DNA of 64,000 bases. Source: Thermoanaerobaculum sp. (GTDB lineage Bacteria; Acidobacteriota; Thermoanaerobaculia; Multivoradales; UBA5704). The stretch lies in contig JAJKHS010000126.1 in NCBI GenBank assembly GCA_021154885.1, positions 88,640 through 152,639 on the forward strand, in the 5' to 3' direction. A program made the translations under genes and the position numbers. A model generated the notes under the pieces. It worked only from the letters and a program-made list of their open reading frames with translations. It was not told the DNA's origin and searched no databases. This document shows, one piece after another, positions 8,674 through 16,712 of the stretch. Numbering within the stretch: the stretch's first letter is position 1; each line of letters starts with the position of its first letter.

Positions 8674-8780
8674 AATCCTCTCCCATTGAGCGGTCCGCGG
8701 GCAGCCACCATAGCCGTCCGGAGCGCCTTCAGAAGGGTGTATTTTTCCCTGAAACAGGTTCGCCTGAAGCGTCTTCTTTG

Positions 8781-9581
8781 TCAACTCTCGCGAATTGCCG
8801 GTCCCCCAACCACCCCCCTCCCCCTTAAAAACTCCCCCATCAGCTCCCACAATCTCTCCTTCCGGTCGGTCATCCTATGGTCGCCATCCGCGAAGAAATG
8901 GAGCTCGATACCCGGGAAAGCGCAACGCGTGGCGAAGTCGGCGACGCTGCGCCAGCCGACCGAGGTATCCCGTTTCCCCTGGAGGAGGAGACAGGGCGTG
9001 CGGTACTCGGCGAGGAGCCGGTCCAGGGGATGGGCGCGGAGGTCTTCGATCAGTCCCCAGCCCAGCTCGCAGGAGACGAGGTCATTCTCGAAGTGGATCG
9101 TCCCCGTCTCCTGCCAGCGGCGCACCCCTTCCTCGCCGGCCCAGGCGAGGAAGCCCTGGTCCATCTCCAGGGCCGGCGCGATGTGGAGGCCGGCGGCGAT
9201 CTCCTCCGGATGGAGCGCCGAGTACCAGAGAGCCGAGCCGCCGCCCATGGACGAGCCCAGGAGGATCAGCCGTTCGTGCCCCCGGGACCGCAGGAGGTCG
9301 TGGACACGGGCGATGTCCCCCAGGTTGCGCGTCAGGGTGATTCCGGTGAGGTCGCCGCCGGACTGGCCGTGGCCCTGGAAGTCGAAGGAGCAGAAGCCGA
9401 GCCCGGCGTCCAGGACCCGCCGGCGGAAGAACTCCGCCTTTTCGCCCGACTGCTCGGAGCCGAAGCCGTGAAGGTAGAGGATGCAGGGGCGTCCAGGAGC
9501 GCCCGCGTGGGGCGGCGGATCGAAGCGGACGGCGAGGTGCGAGACCTCCCGTCCGTCGGCGATGATGGGGATCCGTTCCAT
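8781..9581 (-). CDS. Alpha/beta-fold hydrolase
   Basis: A 266-residue serine hydrolase-like protein. Motifs in order: the oxyanion loop LYLHGFGSEQSGEKAEFF, the DFQGHGQSGG strand, the nucleophile elbow GSSMGGG (serine), and the C-terminal HFFADGDHR with the likely catalytic His; LLLQGKRDTSVG holds the likely acid. This layout is close to YqiA/YcjY-like esterases and acyl-peptidase relatives; the substrate is unknown. The ATG at 9581 is chosen because the family normally starts there; an upstream in-frame GTG would add about ten residues. It is divergent from the esterase at 9720. Confidence 0.85.
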   Translation of the reverse strand: MERIPIIADGREVSHLAVRFDPPPHAGAPGRPCILYLHGFGSEQSGEKAEFFRRRVLDAGLGFCSFDFQGHGQSGGDLTGITLTRNLGDIARVHDLLRSRGHERLILLGSSMGGGSALWYSALHPEEIAAGLHIAPALEMDQGFLAWAGEEGVRRWQETGTIHFENDLVSCELGWGLIEDLRAHPLDRLLAEYRTPCLLLQGKRDTSVGWRSVADFATRCAFPGIELHFFADGDHRMTDRKERLWELMGEFLRGRGVVGGPAIRES

Positions 9582-9719
9582 GGCGGCTTCCAGCGCCAGC
9601 GCGGAGACTGTGACACCAGCGGTCCGCCCGGCGCAAGAGGAGCACGGCTCCCGGCCGAATGGGATATTCTCCCGGGCATTGACGACCTCCGGGCGGGACG
9701 GCCCGGAAGCGAGGACCGG

Positions 9720-10463
9720 ATGGGAAACGAGCGGGAGATCACGAGCTGGCGCAGCCCGAGCCTGGGGCAGGAAATGCCCATCGTCTCCTACGGGCACTGG
9801 GGCCATCCCCTGCTGCTCTTCCCCACGGCGGCGGCGGACTTCCTGGAGAACGAGCGCTTCTGGCTGATCGGCGCGGTCGCGCCGGCCCTGGACGCCGGCC
9901 GGGTGCGCGTCTTCTCCATCAACAGCATCAACAACCAGGCCTGGATGGACCGCGGCCTGCCGGTGCCCGAGCAGGCCCGGCGCCAAGCCCTCTACTCCCG
10001 CTACGTGGAGGAGGAGGTCGTCCCCTTCATCCGCCAGGTCTGCCAGACACCCGACATCCGCGTCGTCACGGCCGGGGCCAGCTTCGGCGCCTTCCACGCC
10101 GCCAACACCCTGTTCCGGCGGCCGGACCTCTTCGACGGCGTCATCGCCATGAGCGGCTTCTACGACCTCGGGCCGGACTACCTCCACGGCTACAGCGACG
10201 ACAACGCCTACTTCAACAATCCGGCCTGGTACCTGCCGAACCTGGAGGGGCACCCCCTCCACCTGCTGCAGACGGCGGCGAAGATCCACGTCCTCACCGG
10301 CCAGGGGGCGTACGAGGCGCCGCAGGCCTCCCGTGAGCTTTCGGAGATCCTTCACCGCAAGGGGATTCCCCATTTGCTGGACCTCTGGGGGCACGATGTC
10401 GCTCACGACTGGCCCTGGTGGCGGAAAATGCTCCCGTACTCCATCGACAAGATGGAGTGGTGA
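9720..10463 (+). CDS. Putative esterase (D-type alpha/beta hydrolase family)
   Basis: A 247-residue cytoplasmic protein without signal peptide. The nucleophile elbow is GASFGAF and the likely catalytic His lies in WGHDVAHDWPWW. It resembles the esterase D/enterochelin-esterase superfamily proteins of about 250 residues that begin with a short SPSLGQEMP-type strand. Ribosome binding site GAGGACCGG lies immediately before the ATG, and a TATTCT element at 9664 could be the promoter. The next gene (DinB) follows after 14 bases, so the two are probably co-transcribed. Confidence 0.82.
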   Translation: MGNEREITSWRSPSLGQEMPIVSYGHWGHPLLLFPTAAADFLENERFWLIGAVAPALDAGRVRVFSINSINNQAWMDRGLPVPEQARRQALYSRYVEEEVVPFIRQVCQTPDIRVVTAGASFGAFHAANTLFRRPDLFDGVIAMSGFYDLGPDYLHGYSDDNAYFNNPAWYLPNLEGHPLHLLQTAAKIHVLTGQGAYEAPQASRELSEILHRKGIPHLLDLWGHDVAHDWPWWRKMLPYSIDKMEW

Positions 10464-10477
10464 ATGGAGGAATTCGC

Positions 10478-11044
10478 ATGACGGAAGGGTTGCCGGAGGA
10501 TCTGGCCAAGCTCCGGCAAGGGCTCGAAGAGAGCGACCGGGAGGCCCGGATCCTCCTGGCGGAGCTGGACGACGAGCGTCTCAACTGGCGGCCGGACGAG
10601 AGCTCCTGGAGCGTGGCCCAGTGCCTCGACCATCTGAACGTGGCCAATCGCGTCTACCTCGACCCTATGCGTCAGGCCCTGGAGGCGGCCCGGAGCCGGG
10701 GAGAGATCCGGCGGGGGCCCATCCATCCCGGGGCCCTGGAGCGCTGGTTCGTCCGCACATTGGAGCCACCGCCGCGCCGCAAGTTCCCGGCGCCTCGCAA
10801 GATCGTTCCCGCCCAGCGCAAGACCCGGGACGAGGTGGCCGGGGAGTGGTCGCGAGTGCAGGCCGAGCTCGCGGATCTCCTGCGCGAGGCCGCGCCCTTC
10901 GACCTCAACGCCGCGCGTTTCAGGAACCCCTTGTTCCCCCTGGTCCGCTTCGGCGTCGGCACCGGTTTCCTGGTCATGGACGCCCATGAACGCCGGCACC
11001 TCTGGCAGGCGCGGCAGGTGCGGAACAATCCGCGGTTTCCGTGA
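10478..11044 (+). CDS. DinB/YfiT-like four-helix metalloprotein
   Basis: A 188-residue protein of the DinB superfamily, which includes bacillithiol and mycothiol transferases and damage-inducible proteins. The three metal-ligand histidines are visible: one in AQCLDHLNVANRVYL (near residue 53) and two in DAHERRHLWQ near the C-terminus. The helix-rich composition and length fit the family. TGGAGG lies seven bases before the ATG. The thiol partner or substrate cannot be read from sequence. It is coupled to the upstream esterase. Confidence 0.85.
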   Translation: MTEGLPEDLAKLRQGLEESDREARILLAELDDERLNWRPDESSWSVAQCLDHLNVANRVYLDPMRQALEAARSRGEIRRGPIHPGALERWFVRTLEPPPRRKFPAPRKIVPAQRKTRDEVAGEWSRVQAELADLLREAAPFDLNAARFRNPLFPLVRFGVGTGFLVMDAHERRHLWQARQVRNNPRFP

Positions 11045-11090
11045 CTTCTTCAGCGGATGGCCCGTCACAGCCCATCTCAAGGAGTTTCTC

Positions 11091-12559
11091 TCAGCGCCCG
11101 GATTCGAAGATCCCCCTCACCGTCCCGATCGTATCTGCCTCCGCCGCCGTCTTATCCTCCCGATAGCCCTTGACGCGGGCGAAGCGGAGGGCCATGCCGG
11201 CGGGGTATTGCGGGCTCTCCTGGACGTCGCTGAAGGCCACCTCGACCACCAGCTCGGGGCGGACGTGCACGGTCCAGCCGTCGGTGCCGAGGGCGAGCTC
11301 CTGGAGCTTCTTCGTCTGCCAGGCGAGCCTCTCGTCGGTCAGTCCCTTGAAGGTCTTGCCCAACATCACGAAGCCGCCGTTGTCGGGATCGCGGGCACCG
11401 AGGTGGAGGTTCGAGAGCCAGCCCTGGCGCCGGCCGTGCCCCCATTCGGCGGCGAGGATCACCAGGTCCAGCGTGTGGGCGGGCTTGATCTTGAGCCAGG
11501 AGAAGCCGCGCCGGCCGGCCTCGTAGGGCGCGTCGAGGGCCTTGGCCATCATCCCCTCGTGGCCCCGCTGCAGGGCGTCCGCGAAGAAGTCGTCCGCCTC
11601 CTCGGCGTCCGCGGTGACGAGGCGCGGCACGGTGAGCCCCGGCACGGCCGCGCCCAGGGCCGCGAAGCGCTCGCCCGCCGGGCGGTCGAGGAGGTCCTCG
11701 CCGTCGAGATGGAGGACGTCGAAGAAGAAGGGGGTCAGGGGGAGCTCGCCGCGCAGGCGGGCGACATCGAGCTTGCGGCCGAAGCGGCGCATGGTGACCT
11801 GGAACGGCAGCGGCGCGCCGTCCGGTCGCAGCGCGATGACCTCGCCGTCGAGGATCGCCTGGCGCGCGGGCAGCGCCTGGACGGTCTCGACCAGCTCGGG
11901 CACGGCCTGGCTGACGTCGTTCCCCCGGCGGGAGAAGACGCGGATCTCCTCCCCCGCCTTGTGGACCTGCACGCGCGCGCCGTCCAGCTTCAGCTCGAAG
12001 GCGGCCTCGCCGAGCCGCTCCAGGGCCTCGGAGACGTCCTCCGCGGTGGAGGCGAGCATGGGCTGAAGGGGACGCAGCAGCTCGAGGCGGAAGCGGTCGA
12101 GCCCGCCCCGCCCCTCGCCGAGCACGGCCCGGGCGACGGCCGGCAGCTCGCCGGCGAGCATGAGCGCCGGGCCCCCTGCCGCAACTCGCCGAAGATCAGG
12201 CGGATGAGGAACTCCTGCTCCTCCCGCGTCGCCCGGGCGAGGAGCTCCCCGAGCATCCCCACCCGCGCCGCCGTCGAGCCTGCGCCCGTGGTCGCGGCGA
12301 TGCGCTCGAACGTCGTGTCCACCTCGCCCAGGGTGAGAGTTGGCTCGCCGGCGGCCGTACCCGGGCGAGAATCTCGCACCGCCGCGGACCCAAGGCCGAT
12401 CCTCCCCTGCCGCAGGTTTCCCGAGAGCCAGGCCACGGCGACGTCGATCTCTTCAGGGGCCAGGCGCCGCAGCAGGTCCGCGAGCGCCGCGGCCTTCTCT
12501 AAGCGCGAACGGGTCTCGGCGACGCGGCGGGAGGTGGTGACGAGGTCGGAAAGGCGCAT
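11091..12559 (-). pseudogene. ATP-dependent DNA ligase, frameshifted with an apparent internal deletion
   Basis: The product would seal nicks using ATP, like the ~510-residue ligases of Streptomyces and LigB/LigD relatives. The N-terminal ligase domain lies in one frame (12559 to about 12178, ending [14 protein letters not shown]). The catalytic part is in another frame (from about 12170 to 11091). There the AMP-accepting lysine in [12 protein letters not shown], the RRGND and LDGEVIAL motifs and a C-terminal [11 protein letters not shown] region are intact. At the junction, about 20-25 residues normally found between ELRQGA and LMLAG(D/E)L seem missing, so a small out-of-frame deletion fits better than one wrong base. 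Either a real lesion or an assembly error. Confidence 0.85.
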
Positions 12560-12569
12560 GGGAGCTGGT

Positions 12570-13481
12570 TCAGAGGTCGTCGAGGCCCCAGTTGCGCAGC
12601 ACGAACATCTCGCCGTGCACCCGGCCGGAGCCGGCCGCTAGAGTGAGCTTGCGCTCGCGGACGTCGTCCCGGAATTGTGGATTCGCCTTGTCCGCGACCG
12701 CGTGCGCGATGATGATCCGCAGATCGCGCTCGGCCGCCACGGGATGCGCCGCCAGCTCTTTGCGGATCTGCTCCCGGGCCGCGGCCTTGATCCCGCCGTT
12801 CTGCACGTGGATGTCGAAGGCCAGCGCCGTCCCCAGCTCCGTCTTCAGGCCGAAATCCTTCGCGGTCTGGAGCGCCGGCTGGAAGTAGTCCTCGTCCACG
12901 TGCTGGAGCTGGATCTCCTGAACCTCCGGAAACTCGCCGAGCGTGCGGAAGGCGGAGCGCCAGGGCTCGGCCAGCCGCGCCTTGCTCGCGCCGAGGCTGA
13001 TGGAATCCGCAAAGGCGATCTGTTGCTTCATCGGCAGCTTCAGCACGCCCAGGAGTTGGTCGGTCCTGGCTCCGAAAGCCTGACGCACCAGCTCGGGCTT
13101 GCTCTCCAGGATCTCCTGGATGATTCCTTTGAGCTCGCCGCCGGAGAGGGTGAAACCGATGATTCCCCAGGTGATCCCCGCTCCGTCGAAGTTCCCCTGC
13201 GCGAGAGTGAAGCCGTGTCCTTCGAAGTGGGCCGTCAATCCCAGCGCGCGATCCCGGACCGGCGGCACCGGCTGGCCCATGAGCTTCTGATAGGTGTCAC
13301 CGTCGACCTCCCCGGTCACGCCGAGCTTGCGGTCCGCCTGGAACGCCTCGACGGCCTTCACGGTGTCCTGTCCAAAGACGCTGTCGATGCCCTGGGTGTC
13401 GAATCCGAGCTCGGTCAGCCGCAGTTGCATGCGCCGGACGATCTCGCCCTGAACCCCTTTGGCAAAAAAGACTCTGGCCAT
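12570..13481 (-). CDS. Peptidoglycan-binding protein with GH46-like/lysozyme-like domain
   Basis: A 303-residue protein. Residues about 6-70 form a PG_binding_1 repeat (VRRMQLRLTELGF ... DTVKAVEAFQADRKLGVTGEVD). From about residue 80 a domain starts with GLTAHFEGHGF and GNFDGAGITWGIIGF, which recalls chitosanase GH46 and related muramidase-like domains; the Glu in HFEGHG and the Asp in FDGAG are candidate catalytic residues. No signal peptide is visible, so it could be phage-derived or exported by another route. A TATAAT six bases before the ATG suggests a leaderless transcript. Confidence 0.75.
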   Translation of the reverse strand: MARVFFAKGVQGEIVRRMQLRLTELGFDTQGIDSVFGQDTVKAVEAFQADRKLGVTGEVDGDTYQKLMGQPVPPVRDRALGLTAHFEGHGFTLAQGNFDGAGITWGIIGFTLSGGELKGIIQEILESKPELVRQAFGARTDQLLGVLKLPMKQQIAFADSISLGASKARLAEPWRSAFRTLGEFPEVQEIQLQHVDEDYFQPALQTAKDFGLKTELGTALAFDIHVQNGGIKAAAREQIRKELAAHPVAAERDLRIIIAHAVADKANPQFRDDVRERKLTLAAGSGRVHGEMFVLRNWGLDDL

Positions 13482-13487
13482 GCCCGC

Positions 13488-13493
13488 ATTATA
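13488..13493 (-). promoter_or_regulatory. -10 element, leaderless start of the peptidoglycan-binding protein
   Basis: On the minus strand TATAAT is followed by six bases (GCGGGC) and the ATG at 13481. There is no room for a ribosome binding site, so transcription would start at or next to the start codon. Confidence 0.5.
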
Positions 13494-13735
13494 AAGGTCT
13501 CGCCAAGGGAACGGTGGGACCCCGGGGAGCGGCCGGCTTCCGCCCCCGAAGGTTGATCGAATCGATTGTCAAAGATCAGAGGCGCCACTCTCCCTCGCGG
13601 GGAACGTGGCCCAGAGCAGCAATATAGTCCAGGGGTCCAGGCTTGTCAAGCATTTTTTGCGCAGACTTGACGATTCGGCCTTATCATGATCTTATTCCGG
13701 CTGGAACGTCTTCGGCTAAAGATGAAGATCCTCTG

Positions 13736-14113
13736 GATCAGTTTCGAAGCGATTCGCATCCTGCGCCAAGCGGTTCGCGCCGGGCTCCACGCGACCTGCA
13801 CCAGTCTCGACGCGGTCGGGACCTCGCTCCAAGGGGCTGGGACCGAGGTCCACGCGGTCGAGACCTCGCTCCAAGGGACCTGGAGCTCGCTGCAGATACC
13901 TCAGACCGAGATCGAAGGGGCTTGGACCGAGGTCGCGGAGGTCCGCACCTCGAGGCAGACCCCTTGGAGCCAGGTGCGAGCCCCTCGGAGCTTGGTGCGA
14001 GGGGCCCGGACCTCGGTGCAGACCCCTCGGAGCTTGGTGCGAACCGCGTTGCGATCGGCGCGAGCGATGTCGAGGCTGGCGCCGGTGACGTTGAGGTCGG
14101 TGCGGCCGGCTCA
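13736..14113. repeat. Array of 18 degenerate 21-bp tandem repeats
   Basis: Eighteen consecutive 21-base units without gaps run from 13736 to 14113. The best units (for example those starting at 13820, 13862, 14009 and 14030) follow a pattern near GACCTCGGTGCAAG then a C/G-rich 7-base tail. Units differ by up to half of their positions but keep phase. Because 21 is a multiple of three, open frames run through the array on both strands and translate as heptapeptide repeats; I see no ribosome binding site or family match and treat these as non-coding. The preceding 13500-13735 is AT-richer, with TTGACG at 13669, and holds no gene. The array abuts the duplicated 86-base segment at 14113. Confidence 0.8.
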
Positions 14114-14299
14114 GCGGAGCAGCAGGGGCGGCCGCCGGGCCTGCGATTCGCGCAGCAGCTTCGTCCCGAGCAGAGCGAGGACCCCCAGGATCAGCACCCG
14201 ACTCATTGAGTTGCCGGTCGAGCCACTGGTGCGCGGCGGGGTGTTGGGGAGACCAGCGACGGAAGAGTAGATCAGAAGGTTGGCGTCGACAACGATCAC
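14111..14299 (-). pseudogene. vapC: VapC-type PIN toxin remnant
   Basis: Starts with MIVVDANLLIYS, the first strand and first catalytic Asp of PIN-domain ribonucleases. The continuation expected of a PIN domain (HPAAHQWLDRQLNE) is present but in a different frame from about 14245 on, and after roughly 35 residues the gene runs into the 86-bp duplicated segment. A PIN domain needs about 130 residues, so the toxin is destroyed. In the open frame, translation instead reads through to a hydrophobic/basic tail. The GTG start overlaps the stop of the upstream small ORF (GTGA), the usual antitoxin-toxin coupling. Confidence 0.7.
14113..14198 (-). repeat. Copy 1 of an 86-bp duplicated gene-end segment
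   Basis: Aligns without gaps to 16715-16800 with about 14 differences in 86 bases. Both copies read, on the minus strand, as the last residues of an ORF (GVLALLGTKLLRESQARRP here, GVLAILGTKLLRGSPVRRP there) and end near equivalent stop codons. Here it is attached to the vapC remnant. Confidence 0.7.
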
Positions 14300-14454
14300 T
14301 TGAAGGCTTCCCCTTCAGCGACTGCCAGTGCCTTGGTAACGTCGTCCAGATCCTCCAGCAGGCAGAGTCCCAGGTCAAGAACCTTGGTCTCAAAACGCCT
14401 GGGCTCTCGAGGACGAGGAAGATTCCGTACCGGTTTCTCGACCTTGGGCTCCAT
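14296..14454 (-). CDS. Small antitoxin-like ORF upstream of the vapC remnant
   Basis: A 52-residue ORF from ATG 14454 to TGA 14296-14298. It is charged at the N-terminus (MEPKVEKPVRNLPRPRE) and has a helical end (LEDLDDVTKALAVAEGEAF). Its stop overlaps the GTG of the vapC remnant by the classic GTGA arrangement, which is the main reason to call it an antitoxin. No DNA-binding domain is obvious, so it may itself be shortened. Upstream sequence lacks a strong ribosome binding site. Confidence 0.5.
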   Translation of the reverse strand: MEPKVEKPVRNLPRPREPRRFETKVLDLGLCLLEDLDDVTKALAVAEGEAFK

Positions 14455-14508
14455 AGCGTCAGCCTACCACGGAGAATACCAAACTCCCCAGCCAGTCGCC
14501 GCAGCAGC

Positions 14509-14700
14509 TCAGAAGTGCTTCAGGACGGCGGCGAGGTCATTTCCGATCGTCCGCAGATTCCGCTCCATCAGCTTTTCATAGTCACCGCCCAAGGCTCCCA
14601 CGCCGGACCGGCGCTCCTGGTGGAAACAGAGGAGGACCTTGTCCGTCCCGATGTCCACGACCTCGCCCTCGACCTCCGTTCGAGCTGCCTTAAGGCGGCA
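14509..14700 (-). pseudogene. C-terminal fragment of an unrecognised protein
   Basis: An open frame of about 63 codons without any good start codon, bounded upstream by TAA at 14701-14703. It ends GGDYEKLMERNLRTIGNDLAAVLKHF, which has the look of a real protein C-terminus. It overlaps the end of the nuclease gene by a few bases. I cannot name the family. Probably the remnant of a gene truncated when the nuclease gene arrived. Confidence 0.4.
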
Positions 14701-16303
14701 TTATGATTCTGGCCTCGACGTTCTGTTGCTCAAGCAGGTAAAGCAGCCCTGATCCGTCAATCAGCTCAATCGGCTTGTCCCTCGCGAATTCAAAGGCATC
14801 CGGGCCAAACCCCGCAGTCGTTACAAGGATTCCTTTATTAGCCCCCTCATTCATCATGGTACCATAGAGATCTCGAACCGCCGCCACTCCTACGGTATTC
14901 TTATAGCGCTTGGCTTGAATTACCACCTTTCCCCCAAGTACAGGCCGCTGATCAAAAGCGACCGCATCCACGCCCCCGTCGCGTGACGATCGAGTCTGCT
15001 TAGTGTCAAGTCCCATGGAAGAAAAAAGATTGGTAACGAGACCCTCGAACTCGAAAGGCGTCAGTTCCATGATGTTGGGTCGGCTTTCCAGTCCTGACAG
15101 AATATCCAGCTCTTTGACGAATCTCGGATCGGCCATGTCGAATTCGATGATTGGCCGAACGGGCGCAAGCTCGTCCGGCTTCTTTGAGACTGATCCCAGA
15201 TTTCTCAGGCAAGCCACGGGATCAATACGACTTAGAACAATTTTTGAGAACTCATCCTTGGAAGCCCTTACCGACACTATGCACGGCCGTATACTCTCGC
15301 CGGTTGCCGGGTTAACGGTATCAACAATGCCATTCAAAACAAGGCTTGCAACCACTAACTCGGCATCGGAAGAGAATATTTCATTGATTATCCGCAGGGA
15401 TGTACTTGCGATAACCGTCTCGTAGAGATCCTTGATTTCGGCCTTCTTTCTCGGCTTCTCTCGAATCTCGTCCTTAGCTTTAACATATGAATACTCGGCA
15501 ACCGAAGGAACGATGTCGAGGGTTGGCAAAAGATGTTCTACGACGACCTGCCTGGACTCCGGTACATATGCCAGCCGGAAGCCTTCCGGAAAATCGAGAG
15601 GCAACTCAGATCTGTCCAGGATTAGAGAAAAATACTCGATCACGGATTGAGCCAACCCACCTTTATAGCCTTGTTCGAATTCGTCGACAGCCGAATTCTG
15701 CTCCTCCACCTCTTTTTTGCGGGCCGATTCAGCCTCCTCGAAGCGCAGTCGCTCACGTTCTTCTCGAAGACACCAATCTGCAAGATTATCGCGGTATTCT
15801 GCGACTGAGGCCTCATACCTTCTCGTGTCGTTCTCCTCCGCCTCTCTGACGGCAGCCTCGTACTTCGCCTTCCCGCCCAAGAGTCTCGCCACTAGGTTCG
15901 GGCGCAGCACCGGCGTGACAAAACTCTCACGCCGAAGCTCTTCAGGTTTCCTGCCAATGACCGAAGAAACATCTAGAGTCTGTGGAACATACTTCTTCTT
16001 GAGAGAGACGAAGTCAAATGGTCGAGCGCTTTTGGGAGATAGGGACAGGAGAGATCTTAACTCCTTGACCCGCCGACTTAGATCCTCGTTCATTTCAGAG
16101 ACTTGTGCCTCTCGACTTCGTAGGTAGGCCAGCCGAGCTTCTTTATCAGCAACTTTAGTCCGTCGCAGATACTCGCGCTCTTGCGCCTTTCGTTGGCTTT
16201 CAGCCTGCCTCACAGCGCGTTCGTGCTCTCGCAGCGAACGCTTATAAGATCTTTCGGCAGAGCGCGCAGCCTGTCGCATAATGCCATAGAAGGACTTAGC
16301 CAT
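14690..16303 (-). CDS. Mrr-like restriction endonuclease with coiled-coil N-terminal region
   Basis: A 537-residue protein. Residues about 1-100 and 150-220 are strongly charged coiled coil; a middle domain (about 230-400) is unassigned. The C-terminal 130 residues are a restriction-endonuclease-like (PD-(D/E)xK, Mrr_cat) fold: LTPFEFEGLVTNLFSSMG, then DGGVDAVAFDQ, then VVIQAKRY (D-x(n)-Q-x-K), then a GILVTTAGFGPDAFEFA strand. It would cleave DNA, perhaps methylated or foreign DNA, without a neighbouring methylase. AGGAGA lies seven bases before the ATG. Codon use is clearly AT-richer than in flanking genes, a sign of transfer. It is full length and looks intact. Confidence 0.85.
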   Translation of the reverse strand: MAKSFYGIMRQAARSAERSYKRSLREHERAVRQAESQRKAQEREYLRRTKVADKEARLAYLRSREAQVSEMNEDLSRRVKELRSLLSLSPKSARPFDFVSLKKKYVPQTLDVSSVIGRKPEELRRESFVTPVLRPNLVARLLGGKAKYEAAVREAEENDTRRYEASVAEYRDNLADWCLREERERLRFEEAESARKKEVEEQNSAVDEFEQGYKGGLAQSVIEYFSLILDRSELPLDFPEGFRLAYVPESRQVVVEHLLPTLDIVPSVAEYSYVKAKDEIREKPRKKAEIKDLYETVIASTSLRIINEIFSSDAELVVASLVLNGIVDTVNPATGESIRPCIVSVRASKDEFSKIVLSRIDPVACLRNLGSVSKKPDELAPVRPIIEFDMADPRFVKELDILSGLESRPNIMELTPFEFEGLVTNLFSSMGLDTKQTRSSRDGGVDAVAFDQRPVLGGKVVIQAKRYKNTVGVAAVRDLYGTMMNEGANKGILVTTAGFGPDAFEFARDKPIELIDGSGLLYLLEQQNVEARIIMPP

Positions 16304-16712
16304 CCCTTGATCTCCTCTGGACCTCGCGTCTATTATGGCACCAAAGAACAAGGAGAAGAAGAGACGGCAGAAGGCAGGCGGCATGCTTGCCCCTAGTAAT
16401 GCGTCCCCGAGTTCGTTCCGGATTTGTGCTCGGTAAAGTCGGCCGGGGATGGAAATGAACCGGCCGTTCCGGGCCGAAGGTCCGGGTTCCTTCAGCCCAG
16501 CCCAACGGGCTGGGTCAGCCTGCGACACCGCCTTCAGGACCATCCGCCCGCCTAGCGCGGCCCTTCAGGCCGCATCGAACCTAGGCCCTCACAACCCAGG
16601 GCGTTGCCCTGGGCTGAGGAATGACGGCCCTTTGGGCCTCAGAGGCGGGACGGAGAAATCCGGAACGGATTTAGGGAACGCAGTTTCCCAGGCAGCCCGG
16701 GAGCGGTCCCGA
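16304..16712. repeat. Intergenic hairpin cluster
   Basis: About 400 bases without a gene. Between 16496 and 16672 five short hairpins follow each other. CCCAGCCC-AAC-GGGCTGGG lies at 16496-16514, GCGGCC-CTTCA-GGCCGC at 16557-16573 and CCCAGGGC-GTT-GCCCTGGG at 16595-16613. GGCCC-TTT-GGGCC lies at 16626-16638 and AAATCCG-GAA-CGGATTT at 16656-16672. Most loops are three bases. It could be a REP-like repeat or a structured RNA; no RNA family is recognised. Confidence 0.6.

Noticed and set aside
13736..14113. CRISPR array
   Set aside because: Units are contiguous 21-mers with no unique spacers and no cas genes nearby.
13643..14393. Three overlapping open frames (both strands) across the 13.7 kb array with heptapeptide repeats
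   Set aside because: A 21-base period keeps all frames open. No ribosome binding site or known repeat family supports translation.
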